Of a DNA stretch of 64,000 nt, positions 17,838-25,828 are shown piece by piece. The notes below the pieces were generated by a model, which was given only the letters and a program-made list of their open reading frames with translations, was not told where the DNA came from and searched no databases. The stretch covers positions 1 to 64,000 of the forward strand of contig NZ_JAUNDY010000002.1 in the NCBI RefSeq assembly GCF_030525845.1. Reading direction: 5' to 3'. A program made the translations under genes and the position numbers. Every line of letters starts with the position of its first letter. Positions within the stretch are counted from its first letter, which is position 1. The stretch comes from Moraxella sp. (lineage in GTDB: Bacteria > Pseudomonadota > Gammaproteobacteria > Pseudomonadales > Moraxellaceae).

Positions 17838-18497
17838 CTAAACAAACCCACTTTTCGCCAAAAATTCCATTGTAATGTTGCTTTTTGGCTCATCTTTTTG
17901 CCCTAATAACAACCGCTCCAAATAACGAGCGACCAAATCCACTTCAATGTTGACCATTCGTCCCACCGTCCAATGACGTGCGATGTTGGTCATCTCAGCG
18001 GTGTGGGGAATGATGTTAAGACAAACGATGTTATCAGACGGTTTGATGCGGTTGGTGGTCAAACTGATGCCGTCCACCGTGATTGAGCCTTTGTCGGCGG
18101 TATATTTCATCAGCTCGGGCGGTATGGCGACTTCTATATAGACCGAACGGGCGTCTTTGGCGATTTTGGCGATTTTGCCCACACCGTCCACATGCCCCGC
18201 CACGATATGTCCGCCAAAACGGGTGGTGGGGAGCATGGCTTTTTCTAGGTTTAATGTATCACCCACTTTCCATGCGTTCAATGCCGAAATAGACAATGTT
18301 TCACGTGAAACATCAACCGCATAACTATCGCCATCAATGGCGACAACGGTCAAACAAATGCCATTAGACGCAATCGAGTCGCCCAATTTGACATCACCAA
18401 AATCCATCTTGGGAGCGTGTATGGTCAGCCGAATATCGCCCCCTGTGGGTGTAATGGCGGTGAGTGTGCCTGTTACTTCTATGATACCTGTAAACAT
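17838..18497 (-). CDS. ribE: Riboflavin synthase, alpha chain
   Basis: RibE dismutates two dimethylribityllumazine molecules to riboflavin. The 219-aa protein starts with MFTGIIE (ATG at 18497, AGGAAAA upstream) and consists of two lumazine-binding repeats, with ICLTV and RFGGHIVAGHVDG as typical motifs. A perfect parS-like palindrome at 18297-18312 is read as VSRET at a place where related proteins have a similar D-x-x-x-ETL sequence, so it fits the fold without an insertion. Upstream lies the 435-base DnaA-box/parS segment and then ribD. Confidence 0.95.
   Translation of the reverse strand: MFTGIIEVTGTLTAITPTGGDIRLTIHAPKMDFGDVKLGDSIASNGICLTVVAIDGDSYAVDVSRETLSISALNAWKVGDTLNLEKAMLPTTRFGGHIVAGHVDGVGKIAKIAKDARSVYIEVAIPPELMKYTADKGSITVDGISLTTNRIKPSDNIVCLNIIPHTAEMTNIARHWTVGRMVNIEVDLVARYLERLLLGQKDEPKSNITMEFLAKSGFV
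18297..18312. promoter_or_regulatory. parS-like site in ribE, perfect palindrome
   Basis: TGTTTCACGTGAAACA lies inside the first lumazine-binding domain of ribE, 240 bases from the start of the intergenic parS/DnaA-box cluster. Confidence 0.8.
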
Positions 18498-18615
18498 CAA
18501 TTTTCCTATTTTAACGTGTTAAATATATAAAAATCACTCATCAGCAAGCTGTGGATAACTTGACAACTTAACCCCAATCCACCGCCCAATCAGCAACTTA
18601 TCCACACCCCAACCA

Positions 18616-18631
18616 TGTTCCATGTGGAACA
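18616..18631. promoter_or_regulatory. parS-like site TGTTCCATGTGGAACA
   Basis: First of four closely spaced sites. It is palindromic except at the central CATG/GTGG step and matches the TGTTCCACGTGGAACA form of parS at 15 of 16 bases. Confidence 0.65.
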
Positions 18632-18646
18632 ATTCACCCAAAAATA

Positions 18647-18662
18647 GGTTTCACGTGGAACG
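18647..18662. promoter_or_regulatory. parS-like site GGTTTCACGTGGAACG
   Basis: The core GTTTCACGTGGAAC is intact and only the outer bases differ from consensus. Confidence 0.65.
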
Positions 18663-18675
18663 TAGTCATATCAAG

Positions 18676-18691
18676 TGTTTCACATGGAACT
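18676..18691. promoter_or_regulatory. parS-like site TGTTTCACATGGAACT
   Basis: The centre reads CACATG instead of CACGTG and the last base differs, so this is the most degenerate site of the cluster. Confidence 0.55.
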
Positions 18692-18739
18692 TTATGGTTA
18701 TCCACAGAATTATCCACAGGATTTTTAAAAGTTTTCCAC

Positions 18740-18755
18740 AGTTTCACGTGGAACA
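18740..18755. promoter_or_regulatory. parS-like site AGTTTCACGTGGAACA
   Basis: It has a full core and abuts a DnaA-box-like TTTTCCACA (18732-18740), sharing one base with it. Confidence 0.65.
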
Positions 18756-18832
18756 TGGTTGGGCAAAATGATTGGCTAATTTTTATGAGGTTGGGCTGTG
18801 GATAACTTATTTGCAATAATCACGCAAGATTT

Positions 18833-18937
18833 TATAGTCAAACAAATTTGCAATAAGACAAGGAAAACGAGCGATGTTGTACAAATAGTACTACAAGCGA
18901 GTTTGGCGCAGTATTATCACAAATTTGGCAGACTATA
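18833..18937. mobile_element. 105-bp MITE-like element with terminal inverted repeats
   Basis: The left end reads TATAGTC then CAAATTTG after three bases. The right end, read from the other strand, is TATAGTC, three different bases, then CAAATTTG. This gives an 18-base terminal inverted repeat with only the three middle bases unmatched. The interior is non-coding. Ends beginning TATAGT and an interior motif GTACAAATAGTAC resemble the short repeat families of Neisseria (Correia-type and related), which insert at TA; this comparison is from memory. The ribD stop codon TAG (18933-18935) lies in the right terminal repeat, so the element has captured the end of ribD. Confidence 0.65.
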
Positions 18938-20027
18938 TGGGCGTTAAAGTCAATCGCACATCTTGCCCCAATTGTACCACTTCTTTTAATACAAAATTTA
19001 ATTTGTCTTTTAATAAATCAAATTCACCCACAAACATCGGCTTACTATTCACCCCAAGCAAACACGGGGCTTGATAAACAATCAGCTCATCCACCAAGTT
19101 TTGATTTAAAAAACTTGTGGCAAGCGTTGCCCCTGCCTCCACCAAGACATCATAACAGCCATAATCCGCCACCAATGTTGTTAAAAGGCTGTGCAAATCG
19201 TCTTGCCAAACTAGGGTGTTATTATCGTGAAAAACTTGATAACCGTTCTTTGTATTGGCATTTGCTGTTTTGCCTGTTCTGTCCACCACCACGATTTTAG
19301 GCTGTGGGATGGCGGTTGTGCCAATGTTGGCAAGCTCTACATCAGGCAAACGCACGGTCAGACTTGGGTTGTCCGCCACAATCGTGCCAGAGCCTGTGAT
19401 AATCGCCCCTGATTTGGCTCGCAGACGCTGTACATCGGCTCGTGAAGTCTCGCTGGTTATCCATTTGGACTCGCCACTTGCCATTGCCACTTTGCCGTCC
19501 AAACTCACGCCCAATTTCAGCCGTACAAAGGGCAAGCCTGTCGCCATTGCCTTTAAAAAGCCTTCGTTTAAGGCTTTGGCTTCGCTCTCGCATATGCCCA
19601 CCGATACGGCAATCCCTGCGTTTAGGAGCATTGCCATGCCTTTGCCCGCCACCTTAGGATTGGGGTCAAGATTGGCGATGACTACCCGAGCCACACAGCT
19701 TTCTATCAAGGCGCCCGCACAGGGGGGCGTGCGTCCAAAATGACTACACGGCTCTAAGGTAACATAGGCGGTCGCCCCTTTGACATCATTGGCACTTGCC
19801 ACATCATTTAGGGCAAAAATTTCGGCGTGGGGAAAGCCTACCTTAGGATGAAAGCCCTTGCCAATCACCACACCGTCCTTGACAATCACACAGCCCACAC
19901 ACGGATTGGGGCGGGTGGTAAATTCGCCAAGCCTCGCTTCGCTGATTGCCATTGCCATAAATTTTTCATCGTCTGGCAAACTGGGGCTTAATTGAGCCTT
20001 GACCTCATCGCAAAGCATGTCATTCAT
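18933..20027 (-). CDS. ribD: Bifunctional diaminohydroxyphosphoribosylaminopyrimidine deaminase / 5-amino-6-(5-phosphoribosylamino)uracil reductase
   Basis: RibD carries out the second and third steps of riboflavin synthesis. The 364-aa protein has the N-terminal zinc deaminase domain with HAE near residue 65 and [11 protein letters not shown], and the C-terminal NADPH-dependent reductase domain from about residue 160 ([14 protein letters not shown]). The ATG at 20027 is chosen because AAGGAGG lies 6 bases upstream; longer readings into nrdR are out of frame with it. It overlaps nrdR by 8 bases. The stop codon is supplied by the neighbouring MITE-like element. Confidence 0.95.
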   Translation of the reverse strand: MNDMLCDEVKAQLSPSLPDDEKFMAMAISEARLGEFTTRPNPCVGCVIVKDGVVIGKGFHPKVGFPHAEIFALNDVASANDVKGATAYVTLEPCSHFGRTPPCAGALIESCVARVVIANLDPNPKVAGKGMAMLLNAGIAVSVGICESEAKALNEGFLKAMATGLPFVRLKLGVSLDGKVAMASGESKWITSETSRADVQRLRAKSGAIITGSGTIVADNPSLTVRLPDVELANIGTTAIPQPKIVVVDRTGKTANANTKNGYQVFHDNNTLVWQDDLHSLLTTLVADYGCYDVLVEAGATLATSFLNQNLVDELIVYQAPCLLGVNSKPMFVGEFDLLKDKLNFVLKEVVQLGQDVRLTLTPI

Positions 20028-20511
20028 TGACCACCTCCTTGTCATCAGTAGTAGAACAAACCTTGGGGGCAAAATTTTCAAGTTCCGCCTTAAAGGCTTC
20101 AATGTCCTGAAAATCTCGGTACACGCTGGCAAACCGTACATACGCCACATCATCAATGGCTTTGAGCTCCGCCATGACAATCTCACCGACCATTTTGCTG
20201 GATACTTCTCGCTCGCCAGTTTGACGCAGACGCTGTTCAATGCGGTGGACAATAGCATCAATCTCGTCAATGCTCACAGGGCGTTTTTGTAGGGGCAGTG
20301 CCATCGAACGGCGAAGTTTGTTATAGTCATAAGGCTCACGCAAGCCGTTGCTTTTGATAATGCGAGGCATGACCACTTCCATCACTTCAAAGGTGGTAAA
20401 GCGTTCCCCACACTCGGTGCATTGACGGCGACGGCGAACCTGCGAGCCTTCGGCAGCCAAACGACTGTCAATCACTTTGGTATCCCCAGCATTACAAAAC
20501 GGACAATACAT
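20020..20511 (-). CDS. nrdR: Transcriptional repressor NrdR
   Basis: NrdR senses ATP/dATP and represses ribonucleotide reductase genes by binding NrdR boxes. The 163-aa protein has the N-terminal zinc ribbon (CPFC at 3-6 and CTEC near 31-34) followed by an ATP-cone domain (about 49-139, with [16 protein letters not shown]). The start at 20511 gives the canonical MYCPFC N-terminus. It lies 1 base after mnmE and overlaps ribD; nrdR-ribD is a very common pair. Confidence 0.96.
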   Translation of the reverse strand: MYCPFCNAGDTKVIDSRLAAEGSQVRRRRQCTECGERFTTFEVMEVVMPRIIKSNGLREPYDYNKLRRSMALPLQKRPVSIDEIDAIVHRIEQRLRQTGEREVSSKMVGEIVMAELKAIDDVAYVRFASVYRDFQDIEAFKAELENFAPKVCSTTDDKEVVNE

Positions 20512-20512
20512 C

Positions 20513-21961
20513 TTATTTCCCAATACAAAAACTTGAAAAAATCCGCCCCAAGAGTTCATCAGCACTCATCTGCCCCGTAATTTCGCCAAGCGCCATTTGC
20601 GAAAGCCTCAAACTCTCCGCCACCAATTCGCCCGCTTGATAAATGGTTAATTGCTCATAAGCCTCTTGGGTGTGGGCTTTGGCACGCCTTAGAGCATCAA
20701 TGTGGCGAGTACGGGCGATTAGGCTATTCTCTGGGGGGTGAAAACCCACTTTATCTTTGAGCAATGCCACAAGCTCGCCAATGCCATCGCCTGATTTACA
20801 CGATACAAAGACATTGGCAAGCGTCAATGTTTCACGTGGAACATTGGGCGTGTCATGATGATTGACGTTGGTCATTGGGGTCATGGTTTCACGTGAAACA
20901 TCATCAAGCAAATCGGATTTGTTAGCAACCATGACAAGTTTACGCTCAAAATTTTCCACACCAATCTCACTAATGATGTCAGCAAACAGCTCTTTGGCAA
21001 GGTCAAATGGGGCTTTTTCCACACCCACATCATAGACAAAGAGCAAAATGTCCGCCTGTCTCATCGCACTTTTGGCTCGGTTAATGCCAATCTGCTCCAC
21101 CTTATCATCGGTCGCTCGTAGCCCTGCCGTATCGGTCAAATGCACGGTCAAGCCATCAAGTGTCAGCGTCTCGGACAAGGTATCTCGTGTCGTCCCTGCC
21201 ACGTCAGTTACAATGGCTCGCTCAACCCCTGCTAGGCGGTTTAGCAGGCTGGATTTGCCTGCATTGGGGCGACCTGCCAGCACGACTTGTACACCATCTC
21301 GGAGCAATTGCCCTTGTTTGGCGGTGGCTAAAATATCGTCAATTTGGGTTAAAATGGCGCTTAATTTACCCTCAATCACGCCATCGGACAAAAACTCTAC
21401 GTCTTCCTCATCAGGAAAATCAATGCTTGCTTCCACATATAGACGAATGGTGGTAATTTTTTCGGATAACTCATTGATTTTATTTGAAAATTCCCCAGAC
21501 AACGAACGAATGGCACTCGTGGCTTGGGCGACGCTGGTGGCACTAATGGCATCAGCGATGGCTTCGGCTTGCACCAAATCAATCTTATCATTGTCAAACG
21601 CCCGCATAGAAAATTCGCCAGCGGTGGCTTGCCTTGCCCCAAGCTCAAAACAGCGAGCAAGGAGCAAGTTTTGTAGCACCATACCGCCATGCCCTTGCAG
21701 TTCCACCACGTCTTCGCCCGTAAACGAATGGGGAGCGTTAAAATAAATCAGCACCCCCTCATCAATGGTCGCCCCGTGTGCGTCTTTGAATTTGGCAAAA
21801 TGGGCGTGGCGGGGGGTTAGGGTGGATTTACCCGAGATGGCACAGCCAATGTCATACGCCTTTGCCCCAGATAAGCGAATCACACCCACCCCACCTGCTC
21901 CGATGGGTGTGGCAATGGCACAGATGGTGGTAGAATTGGACGAATGATAAACGGTTGTCAT
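20513..21961 (-). CDS. mnmE: tRNA uridine-5-carboxymethylaminomethyl(34) synthesis GTPase MnmE
   Basis: MnmE works with MnmG to make cmnm5 modifications at U34 of certain tRNAs. The 482-aa protein has the N-terminal formyl-THF-binding domain, a helical domain, an inserted Ras-like G domain with [16 protein letters not shown] and NKSD, and the C-terminal FCIGK motif with the catalytic cysteine. Between NKSD and [11 protein letters not shown] the protein has an extra segment of about 30 residues that carries two parS-like sites (20828-20843 and 20885-20900), read as VPRET and VSRET. In E. coli yidC and mnmE adjoin; here they are separated by a 590-base decayed region. Confidence 0.96.
   Translation of the reverse strand: MTTVYHSSNSTTICAIATPIGAGGVGVIRLSGAKAYDIGCAISGKSTLTPRHAHFAKFKDAHGATIDEGVLIYFNAPHSFTGEDVVELQGHGGMVLQNLLLARCFELGARQATAGEFSMRAFDNDKIDLVQAEAIADAISATSVAQATSAIRSLSGEFSNKINELSEKITTIRLYVEASIDFPDEEDVEFLSDGVIEGKLSAILTQIDDILATAKQGQLLRDGVQVVLAGRPNAGKSSLLNRLAGVERAIVTDVAGTTRDTLSETLTLDGLTVHLTDTAGLRATDDKVEQIGINRAKSAMRQADILLFVYDVGVEKAPFDLAKELFADIISEIGVENFERKLVMVANKSDLLDDVSRETMTPMTNVNHHDTPNVPRETLTLANVFVSCKSGDGIGELVALLKDKVGFHPPENSLIARTRHIDALRRAKAHTQEAYEQLTIYQAGELVAESLRLSQMALGEITGQMSADELLGRIFSSFCIGK
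20828..20843. promoter_or_regulatory. parS-like site in mnmE
   Basis: TGTTTCACGTGGAACA, one of two sites 57 bases apart in the enlarged G-domain segment of MnmE, is read as VPRET. Confidence 0.75.
20885..20900. promoter_or_regulatory. parS-like site in mnmE
   Basis: GGTTTCACGTGAAACA is the second of the pair in MnmE and is read as VSRET. One outer base differs from the palindrome. Confidence 0.75.
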
Positions 21962-22110
21962 TATCGAAATTTAGCAAATTAAATTGTTCATCTTAGCATA
22001 ATTCAAGAAAAATGGCTATGAAATTTAAGGGAAATCAAAGCAGTTGCGCCGTAAGATAACCCACAGCTTGGCAATCTGATTTTATTTTAAAAACAGAGCA
22101 ATAAGTTAAT

Positions 22111-22150
22111 AAAAACACCGCTTAATCTACTGATTAAACGGTGTTTTTTA
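22111..22150 (-). terminator. Strong rho-independent terminator after the cysN remnant
   Basis: AAAAACACCG pairs with CGGTGTTTTT, with a second inner TTAAT/ATTAA stem, and T-rich sequence follows on the minus strand. It sits 15 bases beyond the stop of the cysN fragment, as the original gene's terminator would. Confidence 0.8.
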
Positions 22151-22164
22151 TTTTCAAAAAATCA

Positions 22165-22371
22165 TCAAATTTCAAACGTATCCAACACATCTTCGCCCGA
22201 AATCATGCCTGCCGCCACCGTGTGATTTGTCGCTTCGTCAATCAAAATAAACGCGCCAGTTGCCTGATTTTCCGCGTAAGTGGTGGCGCAAATCGGCTGT
22301 TGTGCGGCAATCGTGATTCGCGCAATATCATTGATTTTTAAGGAATCTGCTGATTGAGTACGGCTCTCAGG
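22165..22371 (-). pseudogene. cysN: C-terminal remnant of cysN (sulfate adenylyltransferase subunit 1)
   Basis: The minus-strand frame ending at TGA 22165-22167 encodes about 68 residues that look like the end of CysN: ADSLKINDIARITIAA, then ATGAFILIDEATN and TVAAGMI. A TAA in the same frame lies immediately upstream (22372-22374) and no GTPase or elongation-factor domain is present, so nearly all of the gene is missing. It keeps a terminator. CysN with CysD activates sulfate to APS; this copy cannot function. The family call rests on the recognisable C-terminal motif. Confidence 0.7.
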
Positions 22372-22507
22372 TTAAACAATGTTGATATATCCAAACATAA
22401 AAAGCATTAGCCAAAATATCATAATAAGACACGCTAAACGCAACAATTCCACCCACCAACAAATAAAACAACTGTGCATCTTGATTACAATACCAGTTTT
22501 TAGCAAC

Positions 22508-22540
22508 AAAAAAGAGCGTATCCTAAAATACGCCCTTTTT
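22508..22540 (-). terminator. Rho-independent terminator of yidC
   Basis: GAGCGTAT pairs with ATACGCCC around CCTAAA, 10 bases beyond the yidC stop, with TTTTTTG following on the minus strand. Confidence 0.75.
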
Positions 22541-22549
22541 ATTTCGCTA

Positions 22550-24199
22550 TCAAGCCGTTTGTTTTGCTTGATATTCTTTTTCGACTTTTTTATTAACAAA
22601 CTGCTGATGAGCCATGCTAAACAGGTTGTTGACCGTCCAATACAACACCAAGCCAGCAGGGAAAAACAGCATAAATACCCCAAAAATAAGTGGCATGATT
22701 TTCATCATTTTGGCTTGCATGGGGTCAGTCGGTTGTGGGTTTAGGAGCTGTTGGAAATACATGGTCGCCATCATGATGATTGGCAAGATAAACCATGGGT
22801 CCATCGCTGACAAATCCTTAATCCACAAAATCCACGGAGCGTGGCGTAGTTCTACCGACTCCACCAAGCACCAATACAGCCCCAAGAAAATCGGCATTTG
22901 GAGCAAGATTGGCAAACAGCCCGCCATCGGATTAACCTTTTCGTCACGATACAGTTGCATCATCGCTTGACTCATTGCCATGCGGTCATCACCGTGTTTT
23001 TCTTTTAGGGCTTCAAGCTTAGGGGCAATGGCACGCATTTTTGCCATAGAGACGTAGCTTTTGTTGGATAGCCAAAACAGGGCAATTTTAACAACCAACG
23101 TCAGACCAACAATCGCCCAGCCCCAGTTGCCAAAGACTTTATGCAGAGCATCGAGTATGGCAAACAACGTTTTGGAAATCGGCCAAAAAACCCCATAATC
23201 CACCGCTTGTTCAAGCCCTGTGGCAACCCCTCTCATTTCGTGCTGTACTTTTGGTCCAGCGTACAAGGTTGCACCCACATCGATTTGCTTGCCAGCAGGC
23301 ACGATGATGGCGGGACTATTAAAACCAATAAAATATTCTCCGCCACTTTCTCGACTATAAAATTGTCCATCAAAATCATTAGGAGTCCATGCTGACACAA
23401 AATAGTGCTGAATGATACCCACCCAGCCATCTTTATCGGTGGATTTTAGCTCGCCACTATTAAACTCTTTAAATTTTAATTTATTATAAGGACTATCAGG
23501 CGTACCCCACGCACCACCCAAATAGGTTGCCATACCCATCATACCCTTATCATCAAGACCAGGATCGGCAGAACCATCTCGTTTTAGCTGGGCATACATG
23601 TTGCCCTGCCAAGTGTGCTCTGAGGCATTATTGATGTTATAGACCACCTCAATAGGGTATTGACCCGCCTTAAAAATAAAGGTTTTTGTGATGGTTACAC
23701 CATCTTTTTGATAGCTAAGTGGTACCTCTAACACAGATGAATCGCCCATCTTGTAGCTGGTCTTAGCCAACTGGTAGGTGGCACGACCTTGATTAGTATC
23801 CACACCATCTTGCCCCACAAGCCCAGACTGAGCCACATAAGTGCGACCATGCTCACTTTCAAGCAGTGCAAAAGAACCACTACCCCCCAAAACATCATCG
23901 TATTGTTTCAGTTCTGCATGAACAATATCGCCACCCACAGGGTTGATTTTAATATAATGCCTATCAGTAACAACCTCAATCAATGATGAGCTTGATGTTT
24001 GCACTGCATCACTTGGCTGTCCATCGATGTTTGGCACATCGCCACTGATTGTACGAGGAACATCGCTGGCATTTTGCGTTGCTGTGTGCTGTGTGGCAAC
24101 GGTTGGTTTATTAGTATAGTCATCTCGCCACGCCAACACGAGCAGATAGGACGTGATGAGCATGGCAATGATGATTAAAGTCCGTAAAATTTTTTGCAT
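22550..24199 (-). CDS. yidC: Membrane protein insertase YidC
   Basis: YidC inserts and folds inner-membrane proteins with or without Sec. The 549-aa protein has an N-terminal membrane anchor (about 4-22), a large periplasmic beta-sandwich P1 domain, and the conserved insertase core with five C-terminal transmembrane segments, including NPMAGCLPILLQMPIFLGLYW. The start at 24199 (AAAGG upstream) gives the normal MQKILRTL N-terminus. It lies in the usual rpmH-rnpA-yidD-yidC order. Confidence 0.97.
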   Translation of the reverse strand: MQKILRTLIIIAMLITSYLLVLAWRDDYTNKPTVATQHTATQNASDVPRTISGDVPNIDGQPSDAVQTSSSSLIEVVTDRHYIKINPVGGDIVHAELKQYDDVLGGSGSFALLESEHGRTYVAQSGLVGQDGVDTNQGRATYQLAKTSYKMGDSSVLEVPLSYQKDGVTITKTFIFKAGQYPIEVVYNINNASEHTWQGNMYAQLKRDGSADPGLDDKGMMGMATYLGGAWGTPDSPYNKLKFKEFNSGELKSTDKDGWVGIIQHYFVSAWTPNDFDGQFYSRESGGEYFIGFNSPAIIVPAGKQIDVGATLYAGPKVQHEMRGVATGLEQAVDYGVFWPISKTLFAILDALHKVFGNWGWAIVGLTLVVKIALFWLSNKSYVSMAKMRAIAPKLEALKEKHGDDRMAMSQAMMQLYRDEKVNPMAGCLPILLQMPIFLGLYWCLVESVELRHAPWILWIKDLSAMDPWFILPIIMMATMYFQQLLNPQPTDPMQAKMMKIMPLIFGVFMLFFPAGLVLYWTVNNLFSMAHQQFVNKKVEKEYQAKQTA

Positions 24200-24277
24200 A
24201 GCTTGCCTTTGCAAATTTATAATCAAAATTGGCTATTTTACAACAAATTAGGCAAAATGCCCAACATTTTATCAAAA

Positions 24278-24595
24278 TTAGCGGTTGGCCAGTTTATTTT
24301 GACGTTTTTGATAAGAAAAGTTATCCACAAACACACAAGAATGCGACCATGTCGCCAGCACAAAACGGTAACGATACATCGGTACGGGCACAAAATCCAC
24401 CCCACTCCCCCCAAAGGGCTGACAACGTGCCAAGCGTTTGGTAATGAGTATCAAAGCGCGGGGTAGAGTATGAGTGTGCAAGGCGGTGCGAGCGTAGGCG
24501 GAGCAAGTGGGATAATAACGACAACGAGCGGGCAGGGTGGGGCTGATGAATTTTTGGTATACTCTGATTAGGAATAATAAAAACGAACGCACCAT
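24278..24595 (-). CDS. yidD: Membrane protein insertion efficiency factor YidD
   Basis: YidD is a small membrane-associated protein that helps insertion. The 105-aa protein has the hallmark sequence YQKFISPTLPARCRYYPTCSAYA near the N-terminus, followed by GGSGVDFVP. The start ATG at 24595 is 4 bases after the rnpA stop. The C-terminal 35 residues beyond the core are longer than usual and include a DnaA box (TTATCCACA at 24321-24329) in the DNA. Confidence 0.93.
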   Translation of the reverse strand: MVRSFLLFLIRVYQKFISPTLPARCRYYPTCSAYARTALHTHTLPRALILITKRLARCQPFGGSGVDFVPVPMYRYRFVLATWSHSCVFVDNFSYQKRQNKLANR

Positions 24596-24599
24596 GTTG

Positions 24600-25073
24600 T
24601 TAACTGTCGCCCGTTGCCGATTTATCAGAAATTGTGATGAGTGAATTTTGCACGATTGATTTTTTAGATACTGATTCAGACGTGTGCGAGAGCTTGGATA
24701 ACTTGCCAAACATATCCACAAGCTCAGCTTTGGCGGTCGCCCAAGCGGTATCTTTATCCACTTTTTGCTGTTTAGTACCCACAAATGCCCCACTTTTAAC
24801 AATCAGCACACAATCAACAGGTGGCAAATCATGCTGATTTAGGCGAAAAATCTCACGGGTATGGCGTTTAAGCTGAGTTCTATCCACCGCTTTTTTGAGC
24901 TTTTTCTTGGTAATGGCAAGCCCAAGACGAGCATGGGGATACTCTGTGTTTGCCACAAATAATAAAAAATGCGTGCTGTGGATTTTTTTAACAGGGTTAT
25001 CAAACACCGCCTTAAACTCACAAGGAGCAAGCAGTCGCTTTGTTTTGGCAAATGAAAAAGTGGGGTCAGTCAT
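24600..25073 (-). CDS. rnpA: Ribonuclease P protein component
   Basis: RnpA binds the RNase P RNA and helps tRNA 5'-end maturation. The 157-aa protein begins MTDPTFSFAKTKRLL at ATG 25073 and carries the RNA-binding LGLAITKKKLKKAVDRTQLKRHTRE segment, a variant of the RNR motif in which the usual R-N-R-I/L-K reads D-R-T-Q-L-K-R. It has a C-terminal extension of about 40 residues beyond the usual family length. The ribosome site is weak. A hairpin separates it from rpmH. Confidence 0.92.
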   Translation of the reverse strand: MTDPTFSFAKTKRLLAPCEFKAVFDNPVKKIHSTHFLLFVANTEYPHARLGLAITKKKLKKAVDRTQLKRHTREIFRLNQHDLPPVDCVLIVKSGAFVGTKQQKVDKDTAWATAKAELVDMFGKLSKLSHTSESVSKKSIVQNSLITISDKSATGDS

Positions 25074-25145
25074 GATACTAAGGTGGGTAAATTGTCTATG
25101 ATACAAGGCTTGGATAATTTCGTCAATCAAAACCACATAAAACAA

Positions 25146-25169
25146 AAAAGCACCCAAAATAGGTGCTTT
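25146..25169 (-). terminator. Hairpin terminator/attenuator between rpmH and rnpA
   Basis: AAGCACC (25148-25154) pairs with GGTGCTT (25162-25168) and is followed by TTTTTTG on the minus strand. It would let rpmH be made in excess over rnpA. Confidence 0.7.
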
Positions 25170-25188
25170 ATGTCTTAGCAAACTAAGA

Positions 25189-25341
<153 letters not shown>

Positions 25342-25426
25342 CTATCACAGGCTCTGCAGAAGCCGTTGTTGTGATGGTTGGATTGAGTAGGTTTGTTACA
25401 AGTGAACCCACCTAAAAAACTAACAG

Positions 25427-25455
25427 ATTATAATGCCTACTTATTTAAATGTCAA
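25427..25455 (-). promoter_or_regulatory. rpmH: Perfect sigma-70 promoter of rpmH
   Basis: On the minus strand TTGACA (25455-25450), a 17-base spacer and TATAAT (25432-25427) match the consensus at every base. The leader is about 95 bases. Confidence 0.85.
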
Positions 25456-25721
25456 GGTATTAATTTTTTTAGTAAGAGAAATATTCTTTTAAAAAAGTTA
25501 TCCACAGTTTCGATGGGTGATTGTTTTTTAATTTAATTTTTAAATAAATACAATAATAATAATGGTCTTTGTATTTTGTGGATAAGTAATAAAAAACTAT
25601 ATTTTTCATATATATATATTGTTGATAATATTGTTAATAACTTGTGTCTAATATGTTGATATTTTTTTTAAATTTCATATCCACAAAAATATCCACAAAC
25701 TTATCCACAGGAAAAATTGAC

Positions 25722-25749
25722 TTGAAAAAAGCCAAATTTGTGCTATTAT
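25722..25749 (+). promoter_or_regulatory. dnaA: Candidate promoter of dnaA
   Basis: TTGAAA (25722-25727), a 16-base spacer and TATTAT (25744-25749) with an upstream TGC extension lie just after the DnaA box at 25701-25709, which suggests DnaA autoregulation. Confidence 0.6.
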
Positions 25750-25828
25750 ATGTCAAAATTTTGGGTTATGGCACATGATTTTGATGAGCTGATGCGGTTT
25801 TGTCGTGTGCATGTAAGGCTAGGATACC

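Larger units (their letters stand above)
18541..18805. other. Cluster of six DnaA boxes and four parS-like sites between ribD and ribE
   Basis: Within 265 non-coding bases there are five perfect DnaA boxes (TTATCCACA or its complement) at 18550-18558 (minus), 18598-18606 (plus), 18698-18706 (plus), 18710-18718 (plus) and 18797-18805 (minus), plus TTTTCCACA at 18732-18740. Interleaved are four parS-like 16-mers at 18616-18631, 18647-18662, 18676-18691 and 18740-18755. Two adjacent boxes (18698 and 18710) are 12 bases apart, and one box overlaps the last parS by one base. The segment could be an auxiliary origin, a DnaA-titration site, or the main ParB loading centre. No AT-rich unwinding stretch is obvious inside it. 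Confidence 0.75.

Noticed and set aside
20028..20270. N-terminal extension of ribD into nrdR
   Set aside because: The extra 81 codons are an out-of-frame reading of nrdR. The ATG at 20027 has a strong AAGGAGG site.
21048..21746. A 232-codon plus-strand frame opposite mnmE
   Set aside because: It is the antisense shadow of the clearly coding mnmE gene and has no recognisable product.
22141..22341. Plus-strand 66-codon frame over the cysN remnant
   Set aside because: The minus strand gives a recognisable CysN end; the plus-strand product has no meaning.
24596..24802. Longer N-terminus for yidD
   Set aside because: The extra 69 residues overlap rnpA in another frame; the family start is MVRSFLLFL at 24595.
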